Assembly: GCA_018806985.1 (NCBI GenBank)
Contig: JADANN010000314.1
Span: forward strand, 55,286-119,285
DNA length: 64,000 bases
DNA from: Angiostrongylus vasorum
Taxonomy: Eukaryota > Nematoda > Chromadorea > Rhabditida > Metastrongylidae
Direction of reading: 5' to 3'
Shown: in pieces, positions 24,732 to 35,675 of the stretch
Position numbering within the stretch: the first letter of the stretch is position 1
Layout: each line of letters opens with the position of its first letter
Notes under the pieces: model-generated
What the model saw: only the letters and a program-made list of their open reading frames with translations
What the model was told of the DNA's origin: nothing
Database searches by the model: none
Made by a program: the position numbers and the translations under genes

Positions 24732-25534
24732 TGTCCCATCCCACCTTTGTTCCTGTTTTAAATGGCCGGTGATTTATTCCGCGGTTGTAGTTTCTATTCT
24801 ACCATAGTGCCGTTTCATTAAGTTTTGGCATGTTTTCAAATATTGCACTCTGCTGTTCAGACATATAATCGCGGTGCTATCTGCTTCAAATTTTCGAGTC
24901 AGTCTTTTGTATGTGGAGAAAAAGTAAATTCTATTTGGCACCGATATTGTAGAATTGTTCCAGTTTTCTTAGCTATATTGACCTGGGAGAAAATCAATGA
25001 AATATCTTGGAAGAGTTCTTTCCATAGTTTGAACAGGTGTTAAAAAGTGCTCAAATTGGGTACGCTTTATAGTATTCCAGTACCTTCTTAACGTTTATTA
25101 TGACTCGAGATTGCAAAGAAGAGTAACAAGAGCAGAACTGCCAAGTGTGTTGAGTCTAACTGGTCATCTACTCTGCTGGCATTGCCAGCGGATAGCGAAG
25201 GGAAGGAGCATGCTAGCGCTGTGTTTCGCTCATTGTCACATCGGTGACACGAGGCTCAAAACGCATGGAGATTTGAACTGGTACTCTTGTCGACATCAAT
25301 GAGTTAGGAAGCCATCCGAAGGGATATCGAGGCGTAGCTACACGTGAATTGACAAAGGCACTTAGCTATCACCTAATCATCGCGAAGCGTTTGGTTGTAC
25401 TCACGCTGAAGAGTGGTGCCTCGAGGTAATCAACGTTAGTGGGAGGTGAACTGCACAGGTTCTGGTCGTTCTACCAACCGTTGTTGCAGCATTCGCTAGT
25501 GGATGAAATGTCTAAGTTTGCTAAAAGCTAAAAA
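24257..25534. other. 3' flank of phospholipase D, no gene seen
   Basis: Apart from the CT microsatellite I see only short frames. No clear polyadenylation choice could be made. Confidence 0.6.
24638..24728. repeat. (CT)n microsatellite
   Basis: Interrupted then uninterrupted CT dinucleotides about 380 bp past the phospholipase D stop, probably in its 3' region. Confidence 0.95.
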
Positions 25535-25710
25535 AAAAGCTCTCGGCGTTGATCAATCCCTAAGGGATGGGCCTTTGGATGTATCGAGCCAGTACCGCTA
25601 TTCTCCCAGACATGTATGGTGCCAATTTGCCGACCCCGGAGAGATGGAAAGCTTGGTGGGTCATGGGCGTGGGGATCGATTCTACGCATGTGTCGCAGTG
25701 GCGCCTGTTC
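25535..25710 (-). repeat. tRNA-derived SINE, family B, internally deleted
   Basis: It carries the tail (GGCGTTGATCAATCCC) and head parts, but about 90 bp of the body is missing between CCTAAGGGATG and GTATCGAGCC. Intergenic. Confidence 0.7.
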
Positions 25711-25839
25711 CAGTTCCGTGGTGGCGAACTAATAGCGTCGTAAGATTATCCGCAACTGATGTAGCTAAGGTGACACAAAGTGGTGGGCCCAATCGTCTGG
25801 AGATGATTCTGTCGACACGAGCCTCGATCTAAATCAGCA

Positions 25840-26105
25840 TGGGTGCTGATGTAACAATACACACATGTCACTGGTTCGGTCCCACGACCCGAGCAACCGA
25901 AGCCCTCCACCTCTACGGGGTTATCAAGTTGACTAGAAAACTTGTTCGATGGATAAAAACTGAGTTCATGCATCAGTTGGACACCGCAAGTCATCACTTA
26001 TATTTTACTTAATATGCATTTAATCCTTTCTACGATTCTATGAATGGAGTTGAATGCAGAATCGATTATTGGGCGCTCAACACTTTATCCATTATCCTTT
26101 AAATA
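25840..26105 (+). repeat. Divergent family-B-like SINE
   Basis: It shares the B-box-like GGTTCGGTCCC, a CCCTCCACCTC body and the ATTATCCTTT end with family B, but is much diverged. It ends close to the stop of the secreted-protein gene. Confidence 0.45.
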
Positions 26106-26153
26106 AATATTGGGTAATGTCACAAAGTGTCTTCAATCGATAATCAATACTCA

Positions 26154-28151
26154 TTATTTGAGTGCACAACGTTTCTCTACTATCGACGTTAACGGTAAAG
26201 TAACATACGCTAATCGTTTGTAGCTGAAGTTGCTAAAGTAGAGCTTTGCACCTTCCGTCCGTATGGAAAAAATTCTCCGATAAATTTGTGAAAGATCGGG
26301 TTTATTGTCGACATTGGAGACGAAGGATTTCTGATCGTCAGGTTCAGAACGTGTAGATGATTCATATTTGATCGGAATCTGAAAGATTTCACTTTAACGA
26401 TGATTGCTCGATACTTTCATTGTGGTTAGTTCCTAAAGAAGATAAAATTCTAACAATTTGTAACCATTGAAGTGCAATTTTCAGTTTTCCTTTACTAACT
26501 AAACTAACTAAACTTAGGGCTCGTGTGGCGCAGTGGTCGGAGGTGCCCTACAACACACACGTGGAATCGATCCCCGCACCCATAGCCCACCAAGCCTTCC
26601 ATCCCTCCGAGATCGGTAAATTGGTACTAGACTTGTCTGGGAGGATAGCAGCACTGGCTCGATACATCGGTAAGCTACCACGAGTCATTGTGAAGGCCAG
26701 GTATGAACTTACTCACCTCTAAACGATGCTTAATGAAGTCGAATGCATGACGCATCCCTCAGGGACTCATCAACGCCGAGATCTTTATCATTTAACTAAG
26801 CTCAACAATAAGTGGAATTGGGCTACAACAATGTGAAACAGTCAAATATTCGAATATTCAAAGCTACTAGGGTGTTTACTTCATCTAATCGTGATGCCTT
26901 GGTCGTTAGCTTTTTTAAACTCGTGTCAAAAAATTCGGGTTGATTTTAAGTTATTTCATGATGCCTCATTGTGCTTTTCGGTTCAATGCACATAGGTGAC
27001 CGCAAGTGTCACATACGTGGATGGGGGATACTGGACCGTAAGCACTGATTTCAATGCATAACTGCCTGAGAGTTTATTTTGCCACAAAGAGTTCATTCGT
27101 TACTTTTTTTGTATCTAGTCAACATAGCTTATCTAACCCACCCATTGTGCGCCTGTAATTTAAAAAAGCTTTTTTTTCACATGAATTTTTCAGTGCGCCC
27201 TTCGCGTGACGAAAAAATTAGCTCTGATGAGAATCTACGGCCACATAAAATTAGCGACGCTCGTGTATATGTTGATAACTTGTTGTCGTACCTCTGTTGA
27301 TGTCGTCTCCTCCTTCATTCCATTAACAATTGTTGTTCCTTGGGATACGATAGATGATTCTGGAATTTTGTCCCTATATAGATGTATGCGCTCTCGGTAG
27401 TGTTAAAATTCATGGTGGCAGGCAGTTTGTTCTTGTGTGGCGAACAGTGGTGCATAGCGAAGCTGGTTCATCCGTTCATCAAAGCTTGATGAACTAAGGA
27501 GTTTAACATCCTATCCGGAAACCCATCTAGAAGCCTATGCTATTAGCAAGCCTTGGTGGATTAACTTTGGTTTCTTTCTCGCCAAACATCATAAAATGGT
27601 AGGCCCCATACCAACAGCGTTAGAATCTTCGGGAGCGAACGGACCACATTGGAATAGCTATAATGTACAATGAAGACAAACGAGGGCGTTACCACTTCCA
27701 ACTCGAGTAACTCGATATGTAGCCGGGATTACATGTGATATGGAGAAAAGCTGGTATATTTCCAATCTTTCTAACATTTCTCACCTCGGGTTCCATTTTG
27801 AGCATTTTCCACCAAAGACAAGGTAGTGTTCGCGACTAGCTCAGGCCCAGAAGATGTAATTACGATCTCCACATAGGATTCTGCATTCGTTTTTAACCCA
27901 GTAGTAGCGATATTATTTTCAGTAGTAGTGGACGCAGTATTTTCAGTGTTAGACTGCTCGATAGTGTCCAAACGCTTGTCGGAATCTAATGCTATGGGTG
28001 AAGCTTCATGTGTAGTTCCATGCGTGGACGATTCAAAGAATGGGGAACTTCGTTCACGTACGTCTTCGAAAATAACGCTTCCGTTAAACGAAGACACAGA
28101 GGAAATTAATAGAAATAATGAGTAGAAGGGGAAGAGAAGCATGTGTTCCAT
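26154..28151 (-). CDS. Predicted secreted Ser/Thr-rich protein, three exons, family not recognised
   Basis: Exons on the minus strand are 28151-27785, 27359-27292 and 26378-26154. Phases join exactly (1, then 0) and the last exon runs 74 codons to a TAA, giving about 219 residues. The protein opens with a hydrophobic signal peptide (about MEHMLLFPFYSLFLLISSVSS), then a low-complexity Ser/Thr/Glu/Asn-rich stretch. N-glycosylation sequons are NGS, NTT, NGT and NFS. The C-terminal third is more structured (QIYRRIFSIRTEGAKLYFSN). There is no transmembrane segment after the signal and almost no cysteine. Donors are GTGAGA and GTACGA; acceptors are TTCCAG and TTTCAG. The second intron holds a SINE (26520-26793). 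I do not recognise the family and assign no function. Convergent with phospholipase D. A missed or alternative exon is possible. Confidence 0.55.
26520..26793 (+). repeat. tRNA-derived SINE, family B
   Basis: Full plus-strand copy (CTCGTGTGGCGCAGTGGTCG head) inside the second intron of the secreted-protein gene, antisense to it. Confidence 0.8.
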
Positions 28152-28499
28152 GTTTGATGCGATTCCACATTTAGAACGGGAGCATCAGTTTTATAGGCGC
28201 TTATTCAGGCGCCACGCCCTGACTGTTGCCGATGTTGCCTGGAAATGTGGATTCTTTGTAAACGCGCGAATTAGTATCTTTATTGACAGGCTTATTTACA
28301 TAAGAATGTCGCCAAACGTCAAACGATATGGAGTGCGCGATAAGAGTGTGTGGACAAAAGTGGGTGGTTGCCGAACGGGACTGGTCAGAGGCAATCCGGA
28401 TTTAGGTGAATCGGAGCATAAGAGCAACTCGAAATAACACTGCCATGGCAAGCTAAGACTAAGGGTAAACACTAATACTAGTGAAAATAGAAGTGGTAG

Positions 28500-29560
28500 A
28501 CTCTTCGTAGTCTTGTTGAGCAAACGCGAGGTGCTATTTTATTCTTTATTCACGAAACAAGCTGACGTTTCGGCGGATTTCGCCTTCCTCAGAGCCTGGA
28601 AAGGTCAAGTTGACAGCAATCTATTCGGCGAAACACCTCGATAACCAAGCAGAGAAAGCGCTAAACCAAGATTTCAATCACATTGAACACAGAATAGCTT
28701 CTTTGCACATTCACGACTTTCTATGAGTCTTCCACTGAATATGTCGCGTGGAGAGCAACCGCACAGAATTCACATGGAAGCGTAGTGTGCCCTCCCATCA
28801 GAATAACAGGCTTATATACTGCCCATTATCACGCGTGATAATGAGGCATTCTTCCCCGCGGTTTAATTACGGATTTCTGGAATTAATCCAAAACACCTTA
28901 AGAGTTTTGCGCGCTTGTTTTCTCGATTTCTGAGCGAGGATCGTGACCTGTACTTCAAAGTCCTCCCCATTATGTCTCTGGGTCCTATGCGTGCCTAGTA
29001 GGGTATTTGGTTTACGTTTGCCCACTAGGTGTTGTTTTATGCGGACACAGAGTGGTCTGCCCGTTACGCCAATGTTTTCGTCTCCGCACGCCTTACAAGA
29101 GATCAGATACACTATACCCGAACTCATGCAACCAGCGTCTCTACCATTAGGGCATTAAACAATTTTACGTTGCACATAGACGGTCATATTGGCGGTTACG
29201 AACTAGCTGGCGCCTAAGAGTACTCGGTGGCATTTCAACTACATCTACCGAATTCTCTAGACCCGCCCTTCTTAAGCAGCGTTTTATGGCTGCACTTACA
29301 TCATTTAAGGTGAAGAGTAGGATAAACGGGACCTTTTTATCGCTAGAGTTGTCGTTTGGGGGCCTAGGATTTCCCCTACACCTATCCCGAGCTACAGTTT
29401 TGTAGGCGTTATAAATGGCTATTTGCGGTGCCAAGTTCCGGGACTCCTCTCTCTGCTCTCTTTCCGTGCACACGTTGGTTGCTGTTCGAAGCATGTTTCT
29501 TACAAGCACTCTTTTCGTGTGAGAGGGTGAGAGGAGAGGTAATGAATCAAGACGTTTTTA
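28500..29560 (-). mobile_element. Penelope-like element fragment, left arm of inverted pair
   Basis: Minus-strand GIY-YIG frame 29127-28867 (GIVYLISCKACGDENIG, where the usual YIGETGRP reads NIGVTGRP) preceded by the linker 29509-29165 ([17 protein letters not shown]). The 3' UTR ends in a hammerhead-like motif at 28561-28595. The outer 650 bp match the right arm (30690-31342) in inverted orientation. Confidence 0.82.
28561..28595 (-). ncRNA. Minimal hammerhead-like motif at left inverted arm
   Basis: The minus strand reads GCT CTGAGGA, GGCG-AAATC-CGCC stem II, GAAA, CGTC, AGC. All core boxes are present. It is the inverted twin of 31247-31281. Confidence 0.6.
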
Positions 29561-29594
29561 CTACTTGGCTTTCAGTACTATTTCGTAATGTAGC

Positions 29595-29719
29595 CATTTT
29601 CTGACAGGTTATATCTATTTATATGATCTTATAAACTGATCTTCTTTTGCTGATGCGAGGTTGGTATAGGTCTTTGTTGCCGTTGCCGTTGTTGTTGGTG
29701 TTGTTGGTCGATGGCTGAC
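29595..29719 (-). mobile_element. PLE end fragment: CAA-rich leader after a hammerhead 3' half
   Basis: On the minus strand it starts with AACGTCAGCC, the 3' part of the hammerhead-like motif, followed by CAA/CGG-rich sequence and TATAAGATCATATAAAT. The same series occurs on the plus strand at 3905-4060 and 30210-30470, which defines a shared PLE-end family. Confidence 0.55.
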
Positions 29720-29945
29720 GTTATGTAGACCACTTTGTGTCTGCATAAAAGAACATCTAGATTTGAAAGCTAAAATTCGTCGAAACACTACCCTAGGTAC
29801 GCATAGGACACAAAAGCAGGTCTTAGCGTAGGAATCGAAAACATGAACGCGCGAAACTCTTGAGGCGCTTTGGATAAATCTCAAAAATCCAAAGACGAAC
29901 CGAAAAGACGAATGCCTCACTATGACATGTGAACTGGCGCCCCAT
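29720..29945 (+). mobile_element. Penelope-like element GIY-YIG C-terminal relic
   Basis: The plus strand reads RPLCVCIKEHL-like, TLGTHRTQKQ, then LEALWINLKNPKTNRKDECL-like residues, interrupted by stops. It is the C-terminal half of a GIY-YIG endonuclease of a PLE subtype different from the two flanking arms. It abuts the inverted CAA-rich leader fragment (29595-29719). Confidence 0.65.
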
Positions 29946-30184
29946 TTCAGAATGATATTTTGACCCTAGGGTGTGTCTTCTTCGCGACCCCACGTGAACA
30001 ACGCGTTGGCCAGTCCCACTCGTAACCTTTCTGTTGTGAGTTGCCTTTCTGTTCAATATGGCATAGAACTACATTTGACCGTAGCATCCTAACACACAAT
30101 CTATTTAAAAGTTTGATCTTCATTAATACTTTAGCCTTTTTTTTCCACCGAATAATTAAAGTATTCTAATATAAAATGCGTCCA

Positions 30185-30220
30185 GGCTCTGAAGAAGGCG
30201 AAATCGCCGAAATGTCAGCC
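30185..30220 (+). ncRNA. Minimal hammerhead-like motif before CAA leader
   Basis: GGCT CTGAAGA, GGCG-AAAT-CGCC stem II, GAAA, TGTC, AGCC. All core boxes are present with a GUC triplet. Same position relative to the leader as the copy at 3881. Confidence 0.6.
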
Positions 30221-30224
30221 ATCG

Positions 30225-30283
30225 ACCAACACCACCAACAACAACAGCAACAACAACACCAACAACAACAACAGCAACAACAG

Positions 30284-30337
<54 letters not shown>

Positions 30338-30345
30338 CGACAACG
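30225..30345. repeat. Interrupted (CAA)n tract
   Basis: CAA triplets interrupted by CAG, CAC and CGA. Part of the PLE-end leader described at 30180-30470. Confidence 0.9.
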
Positions 30346-30469
30346 AAAAATTTTACCAACCTCGCACCAGCAGAAGAAGACCAGTTTATAAGATCATATG
30401 AATAAATATATCAACTATCCATGCCGAGGTTTATAGAAAGTCGGTCTGTTGAGTTATTCTGACAAGTTA

Positions 30470-30690
30470 ATTTGGACGTTCAGGAATGGAATCCAGTTTT
30501 CTTTCGGTTCCTTGTCGGGTGAATTTGATATACTCTGACTGTTCGTTCAACAAGTCAAAACACTTGTCCATTTCCTCTTGCGTTGAGCAAAAGACAAAAC
30601 AGTCACCTATATATCTACAGTAGAGTAACGGCCCGAGGTCGGTCACTGGTGCTTCCACCTTAGACATAAACGCAATGGGAAAAAATTTGC
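30470..30690 (-). pseudogene. Penelope-like RT core fragment, catalytic motif lost
   Basis: Minus-strand reading LLYCRYIGDCFVFCSTQEEM corresponds to LLYCRYVDDCFVIFSTQEEM in the copy at 62365-62841. The catalytic YVDD is YIGD here, so one metal-binding aspartate is lost. The fragment ends in ERKLDSIPERPN. It lies back to back with the plus-strand GIY-YIG arm that starts at about 30690. Confidence 0.75.
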
Positions 30691-31342
30691 TCTAATAGTA
30701 GAGACGGTGATTGCATGAGCTCGGGTACAGTTTATCTGATCTCCTGTAAGGCGTGCGGAGACGAATACATTGGCGAAACGGGCAGACCACTCTGTGTCCG
30801 CATAAAACAACACCTAGTGGGCAAACGTAAACCAAATACCCTACTAGGCACGCATAGGACCCAGAGACATAATGGGGAGGACTTTGAAGTACAGGTCACG
30901 ATCCTCGCTCAGAAATCGAGAAAACAAGCGCGCAAAACTCTTAAGGTGTTTTGGATTAATTCCAGAAATCCGTAATTAAACCGCGGGAAAGAATGCCTCA
31001 TTATCACGCGTGATAATGGGCAGTATATAAGCCTGTTATTCTGATGGGAGGGCACACTACGCTTCCATGTGAATTCTGTGCGGTTGCTCTCCACGCGACA
31101 TATTCAGTGGAAGACTCATAGAAAGTCGTGAATGTGCAAAGAAGCTATTCTGTGTTCAATGTGATTGAAATCTTGGTTTAGCGCTTTCTCTGCTTGGTTA
31201 TGGAGCTGTTTCGCCGAATAGATTGCTGTCAACTTGACCTTTCCAGGCTCTGAGGAAGGCGAAATCCGCCGAAACGTCAGCTTGTTCGTGAATAAAGAAT
31301 AAAAATAACACCTCGCGTTGGCTCAACAAGAATACGAAGAAA
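30690..31342 (+). mobile_element. Penelope-like element fragment, right arm of inverted pair
   Basis: The GIY-YIG frame 30715-30975 has the intact core (GTVYLISCKACGDEYIGETG) and ends in KVFWINSRNP. The UTR after it carries the hammerhead-like motif 31247-31281 and then AATAAAGAATAAAAATAACACC. It is nearly identical to the reverse complement of 28500-29150. Confidence 0.82.
31247..31281 (+). ncRNA. Minimal hammerhead-like motif at right inverted arm
   Basis: GCT CTGAGGA, GGCG-AAATC-CGCC stem II, GAAA, CGTC, AGC. The ACGT between GAAA and the cleavage site is self-complementary, so two copies could share a stem III, as proposed for dimeric PLE hammerheads. Confidence 0.6.
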
Positions 31343-31424
31343 TTACTTGATCAATGCCGAGGTTAATAGCAAGTCGGTCATGGGATTTAAAGATAGAGCG
31401 TCCGCTACTAATTAGTCCCTGAGA

Positions 31425-31665
31425 GGTCCGCTATGCATTCGACTTCTTACGTAGCATCGTAGTGGTGATTGAATGCATATTTAGCGTGTTCAATAACTTG
31501 CATGACATGGCAGTCTATCAAATGGGTATTTTCATTTTTTCCGGACAAATCTAATACAAATTTACCGATCTCGCTGCAATGGAGGCCTTAATCTGTGGCG
31601 TGGAATTGAACCGATAACAACGTGTGTATTGCAGAGTATCTCTAACCACTGAGCTTCACGCGCTG
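31425..31665 (-). repeat. Divergent family-B-like SINE
   Basis: Keeps TGCATTCGACTTC, GTGATTGAATGCATAT and a decayed head (CAGTGGTTAGAGATACTC on the minus strand). Strongly diverged. Downstream of the PLE mosaic. Confidence 0.5.
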
Positions 31666-31764
31666 AGAGAAAGCAAAATTATAGAATTAAGATTAGTGTT
31701 AGTAGCAGTACCGTCTGATGTTCCACTGGTCACAGAATTATTCGAGCATTACTCGAGTTCGACG

Positions 31765-32010
31765 TTCCCATCCGGAAGCTCAGCTAAGAGTAAACCAATA
31801 CTAGAAATCACCACCGTCCTGTCATCAAATTATTTGCAAGGTGGCAAATATTCCGCTTATCCATAAGGGCGGCGACCGGCTTCCTGAGGGAAGGCTACAC
31901 CTAGGCTGACTTCGGGAATCCGGGAACCACAATGGCCAAACCAGGAAATCTCCGGAGAACGGGAATTAAGCTGAGGCCTGCACACCCAGTGAATACGCGC
32001 CATCTGAGTA
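31765..32010 (-). repeat. Interspersed repeat family A, partial
   Basis: Minus-strand partial copy: GAAGCTCAGCTAAGAGTAAA, CATAAGGGCGGCGACCGGC, ATCCAAGTAAGTAAGT end. Confidence 0.65.
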
Positions 32011-33065
32011 TCCAAGTAAGTAAGTATTACTGGAGTAAGGCATATTAAAGTCTCCATCCTTCTCTATCGTGTTCAAGGGTTCCATAATGAGTTATTCTCA
32101 TTCTTAAGATTCAAATAGCACCATAATTTCCCATTATGATCCCTCTTTATGAAGTCTGACCATCGACTTGCTGGTCTTCGTCTCGTGTACTTCACATACC
32201 TTATGACGCAGTTCGTAACGGCTTGTGTTTCGGATCGTTTTATGTTGTCACCCTTACCTGATTTTCGACATTTTTTGTCTGATAGGCAATTGTGGGCACT
32301 GCGGATTTTCTCAATCACGCAAGGTAAGAAATACTGGAAGCTTCATCTTCTCATAGCGAGTTCGATAAACCTATTCTTTCTTCATGGCGGAGTGTGATGT
32401 GAAATATGACCACAATGATGCTGAGACGTGAGCAAAACTGGGAACGTCAGTTGGTCTTTAAGCCCACGATTAGCTTTTCCAGGGGGTTAACATTCTGTTC
32501 AACACTAAACATTTTATATGACCCGTCATGAAATCACTCCCGTTAGTTAGAGTTAGTAAAAATACGGCAAAGAGGAAAGCAAACCAAGGGACTCCGTTAA
32601 GAGTTTTGTTTTTGTGCACATCGTTTCTCAAGGTTCAACCAAAGGCTCTTATTTTCAGGAATGCTCTCGAAAGTGGGTAGAATTCGTTCTGTCTAGCATA
32701 TGCTTGTTCTTACAATATAAATCTTTGTCTGGTCAGCAAAGATGAGAGGGTGAGGCTGACGGACGTCCTTAAGATTACTGAATGTTAACCACAAATCTGC
32801 ACCTAAAATTGGGCGTGTCATTTATGACTAGCGTTAGTATAAGCCTATGATATGCTGGGATGCTCAACAAATGACTTTCAGTGACAAACATCGTATTCTT
32901 CACCACTTCCACCATTCGTTGATCTACAGACGAATTCCACTGATTTGTCTTCATATCTCATTGATCTTCATCGATCCATGATCTGCATATACCGCCGTGA
33001 CCTTTTTATTGATTCGATCGTGACACTTGATCTACGTATGAATTTTTATGATCTACCTGCATAGA

Positions 33066-33302
33066 GGGGTGTGTGTGACACAGTGGTCGGAGGCGCCCTG
33101 CGAAATATACATGAGATCGATCCCAGCGCCTGTTGCTCACCAAGTCTTCCATCCCTTCGAGGTCGGCAAATTGGTAACAGATTTGTCTGGGAGGATAGCA
33201 GCACTGCCTCGATACATCGGTAGGCCACCTCGAGAGCGATGATTAATGACGTCGAATGCATGCCGCATCCCTCAAGGATTGATCAACGCTGAGAGCTTTT
33301 AT
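33066..33302 (+). repeat. tRNA-derived SINE, family B
   Basis: Plus-strand copy with a short deletion of the CATTGTAAAGGCC segment after CCACCTCGAG. Intergenic. Confidence 0.75.
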
Positions 33303-33498
33303 TTATTTTAGCTGCATAGCATATTTTAGCTTTCATCTGCTACGTAATGTTTTGTACTTTGTAAATTGTAGGCTCCGTTCTTTAACGTCTAGCAGTGCAA
33401 TTTTCCAAGGTAACTTCAAGTCTCGAGTTTTTGAAATGGTTTAATGGTAATGTAGTTCGTAAACATCTGATTTTTAGCTAATAAGCACGCTGTAAAAA

Positions 33499-33768
33499 AA
33501 TAAGGGATAAAGCTCCCGGCGTTGATCAATCCCTGGAGGATGCGTTATACATTCGACTTCATTAACCATTTTTAGAGGTGACAGAGTGCATATCTGGCCT
33601 TTACAATGACTTGCGGTGGCTTACCGATGTATCGAGTCAGTGCTGCTATTCCTCCAGATAGGTCTGGCACCAGTTTGCCGACACACGAGGGATGGACGGC
33701 TTGGTGAGTCTGGAGCGAAAGCATTGATCCCATGTGCACCTCCGAGCACTGCGCTACACGTGCCCACT
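33499..33768 (-). repeat. tRNA-derived SINE, family B
   Basis: Minus-strand copy, tail AAGGGATAAAGCTCCCGGCG at its left end, only about 200 bp from the plus-strand copy at 33066. Confidence 0.75.
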
Positions 33769-34454
33769 ATAAAGCATGGTATAAATATGGAAAACAGTGT
33801 ATTTCAAGGATATCATAAACCAACATATGAATTGCACTTATGAATCCTTCATTTCTGTAATCATTTAAGCAGCACTTTCTTATAACATCATCATATTTTC
33901 TAAAATCCAGCACAATAACGACTAGGTAAGGAATAGAATGAAGTCGGCTAGTATTGTACAAACGTATTACATTTAACCGTTACAACTGAAAGTGATAAAA
34001 GATTCTGAGTTTCGCTCATAAATAGCGGAAAGACGACTTCGTTGATGTTTGTACTTTGTCGACTAAAGGAAAGTTTTTGTGAGTTTTCGTGTTCGACTTT
34101 TCCAAAGCTCGTGAAGAATCTCGAAGCTTTGCAAATTAGCTCTTACTTAACGAATATCACTTATTGATAATTTGTGAAAGATTAGTTGCGTATTACGCAA
34201 TGAACACGTTTGAGAAGTCAACGAAAATCCGAATATTCGAACATAGGAATCGAATAATCGATCATAATTCTCAGTACAGCTAATGCCCGATCACATCTGT
34301 GTGTAAGATAAGACGAGAATTGCTTATTCTTCTCAGCCTTTCCAATAGTGGTGTTGAAGCCCTACGTACAGGAGTGTCACCTGTTGCCACTGAAGCAGCT
34401 GCTTGAATAATCAAAATCCTTTTCAAAAAATTTTACTGTTTTGTAGAAATGAAT
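33769..34454. other. Intergenic, no gene seen
   Basis: AT-rich sequence between SINE copies, with no frame or motif that I can support. Confidence 0.6.
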
Positions 34455-34765
34455 AGAGAGAGACCAAGGCCAATTAAACCCCGATGCCTCCATAGTTGGT
34501 AAGTTTGTACCAGATTTGTAGAAGAAAAGCTTTCATCTATCCATAAGAAACTGTAACTGCCTTTCCGAGGACCTAAGAACACCCTAGAGGACCTTCATGG
34601 GATTCTAAGAAGAATCAGTTTAACCAGCATTCAACGGCATTGATGAACAAAACAAAGTCTTCAAATAGCAGCCACAACCACGTGGAAATCCGAAGACTTT
34701 AGTGACGGATGAGAGGAAACGAATCGGATAGAAGAAGTGCCTGGAACCGCGCAACGTCTAAAGGA
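34455..34765 (+). repeat. SINE family C, 5'-truncated
   Basis: Body and 3' part only (TTGGTAAGTTTGTACCAG, GAGGAAACGAATCGGATAG, GGATGGTCCATATG). The tRNA-like head is missing. Confidence 0.55.
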
Positions 34766-34779
34766 TGGTCCATATGAAA

Positions 34780-35010
34780 AAAATAAATAGCTAAAATAAA
34801 GACGGTGAAATGGTCTTGTCGTCAACTGAGCGACTTGTGGTGATTGCTGATGATGCCGTAAGGGTAAAAAAGTGGCTGACAGAAAGGGAAAGAAAGAACT
34901 TCGGTGGTGCATTAGTTAACATGTGAGCCCCGGAAAGGGAAATCACGAGTTGAAATCTGTTTTGGGGTCCAGGTTTTGCAAATGTCTCAGCATCACTGTA
35001 GTTGGTCTTC
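34780..35010 (+). repeat. SINE family D, diverged
   Basis: TGATTGCTGATGATGCCGTA, AGTGGCTGACAGAAAGGG, then GTTTTGCAAATGTCTCAGCA. Intergenic, directly after the truncated family C copy. Confidence 0.5.
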
Positions 35011-35242
35011 GTTTGATTGTTCAGTTCATTGACGTGTCCCGTTGATTTTGTTTATTGGCCAAAATTTTATTTACGTATCCAACTAAACGGTGGTGCGGCA
35101 TTTAGAGTACATAAAAATAGTTATGAAAACATGTTTATATGCAATACCCAGTGTGTTATAAGGAGACATTAACATTCTCACGGATAAGAATTGTTTGTTT
35201 GAGAATTGAACAGGAAAAATTAGTCCATGAGAATAGTTACTT

Positions 35243-35625
35243 GATACTTGATACTTGAATGACCCGTCTTCACTGGTTGTGCGGGCCCCAGCACAATCTC
35301 CATTTTTCGGAGACTTGCTGGTTAAGCCACTATGGTTCCCTGGAGCCCCGAGGCCAGCCTGGCCAAAGTCTGCTCCAGGTCTTCACCACCACAGGCAGTC
35401 GCAGCCCTCTGTGGATCAGAGAGAGGTTTACCACCATGCGACTTTGATACCAGGACGGTGGTGGATCCTGGTATTGGTTTACTTTTAGCTAGGCTTCCTG
35501 ATGGAAACGGCGGACTCCTTCTCAGCCTGGGAGACTCTACCAGGGGGATGAATCCCCCGCTGTACATCGCAGTGCGCCACCCAGGAACACCTCCCAGCCA
35601 CGATGAGGCTGTAAACCTTTGAAAG
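35243..35625 (+). repeat. Interspersed repeat family A
   Basis: Well-preserved plus-strand copy starting at the TACTTGATACTTGAATG repeat. It lies 50 bp beyond the last visible ephexin exon, so the 3' terminal exon of that gene must lie further left or be very short. Confidence 0.75.
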
Positions 35626-35675
35626 GTCCATGAGAATATGGTGGAAAAACTTTTAAAAAAGCTTAAAACACTTAC

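Larger units (their letters stand above)
30180..30470 (+). mobile_element. PLE end: hammerhead motif plus long CAA repeat leader
   Basis: A hammerhead-like motif (30185-30220) is followed by an interrupted (CAA)n tract (30225-30345) and the tail TTATAAGATCATATGAATAA. Same architecture as 3881-4060. The CAA tract reads as polyglutamine in one frame, but the same frame at the other copies is broken, so I treat it as non-coding leader. Confidence 0.6.

Noticed and set aside
24541..24744. Frame with a long Arg-Glu repeat
   Set aside because: Translation of the CT microsatellite.
30176..30391. Polyglutamine protein frame, and its Val-rich antisense frame
   Set aside because: It comes from the CAA tract of a PLE end. 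The homologous copies at 3881 and 29595 do not keep the frame.
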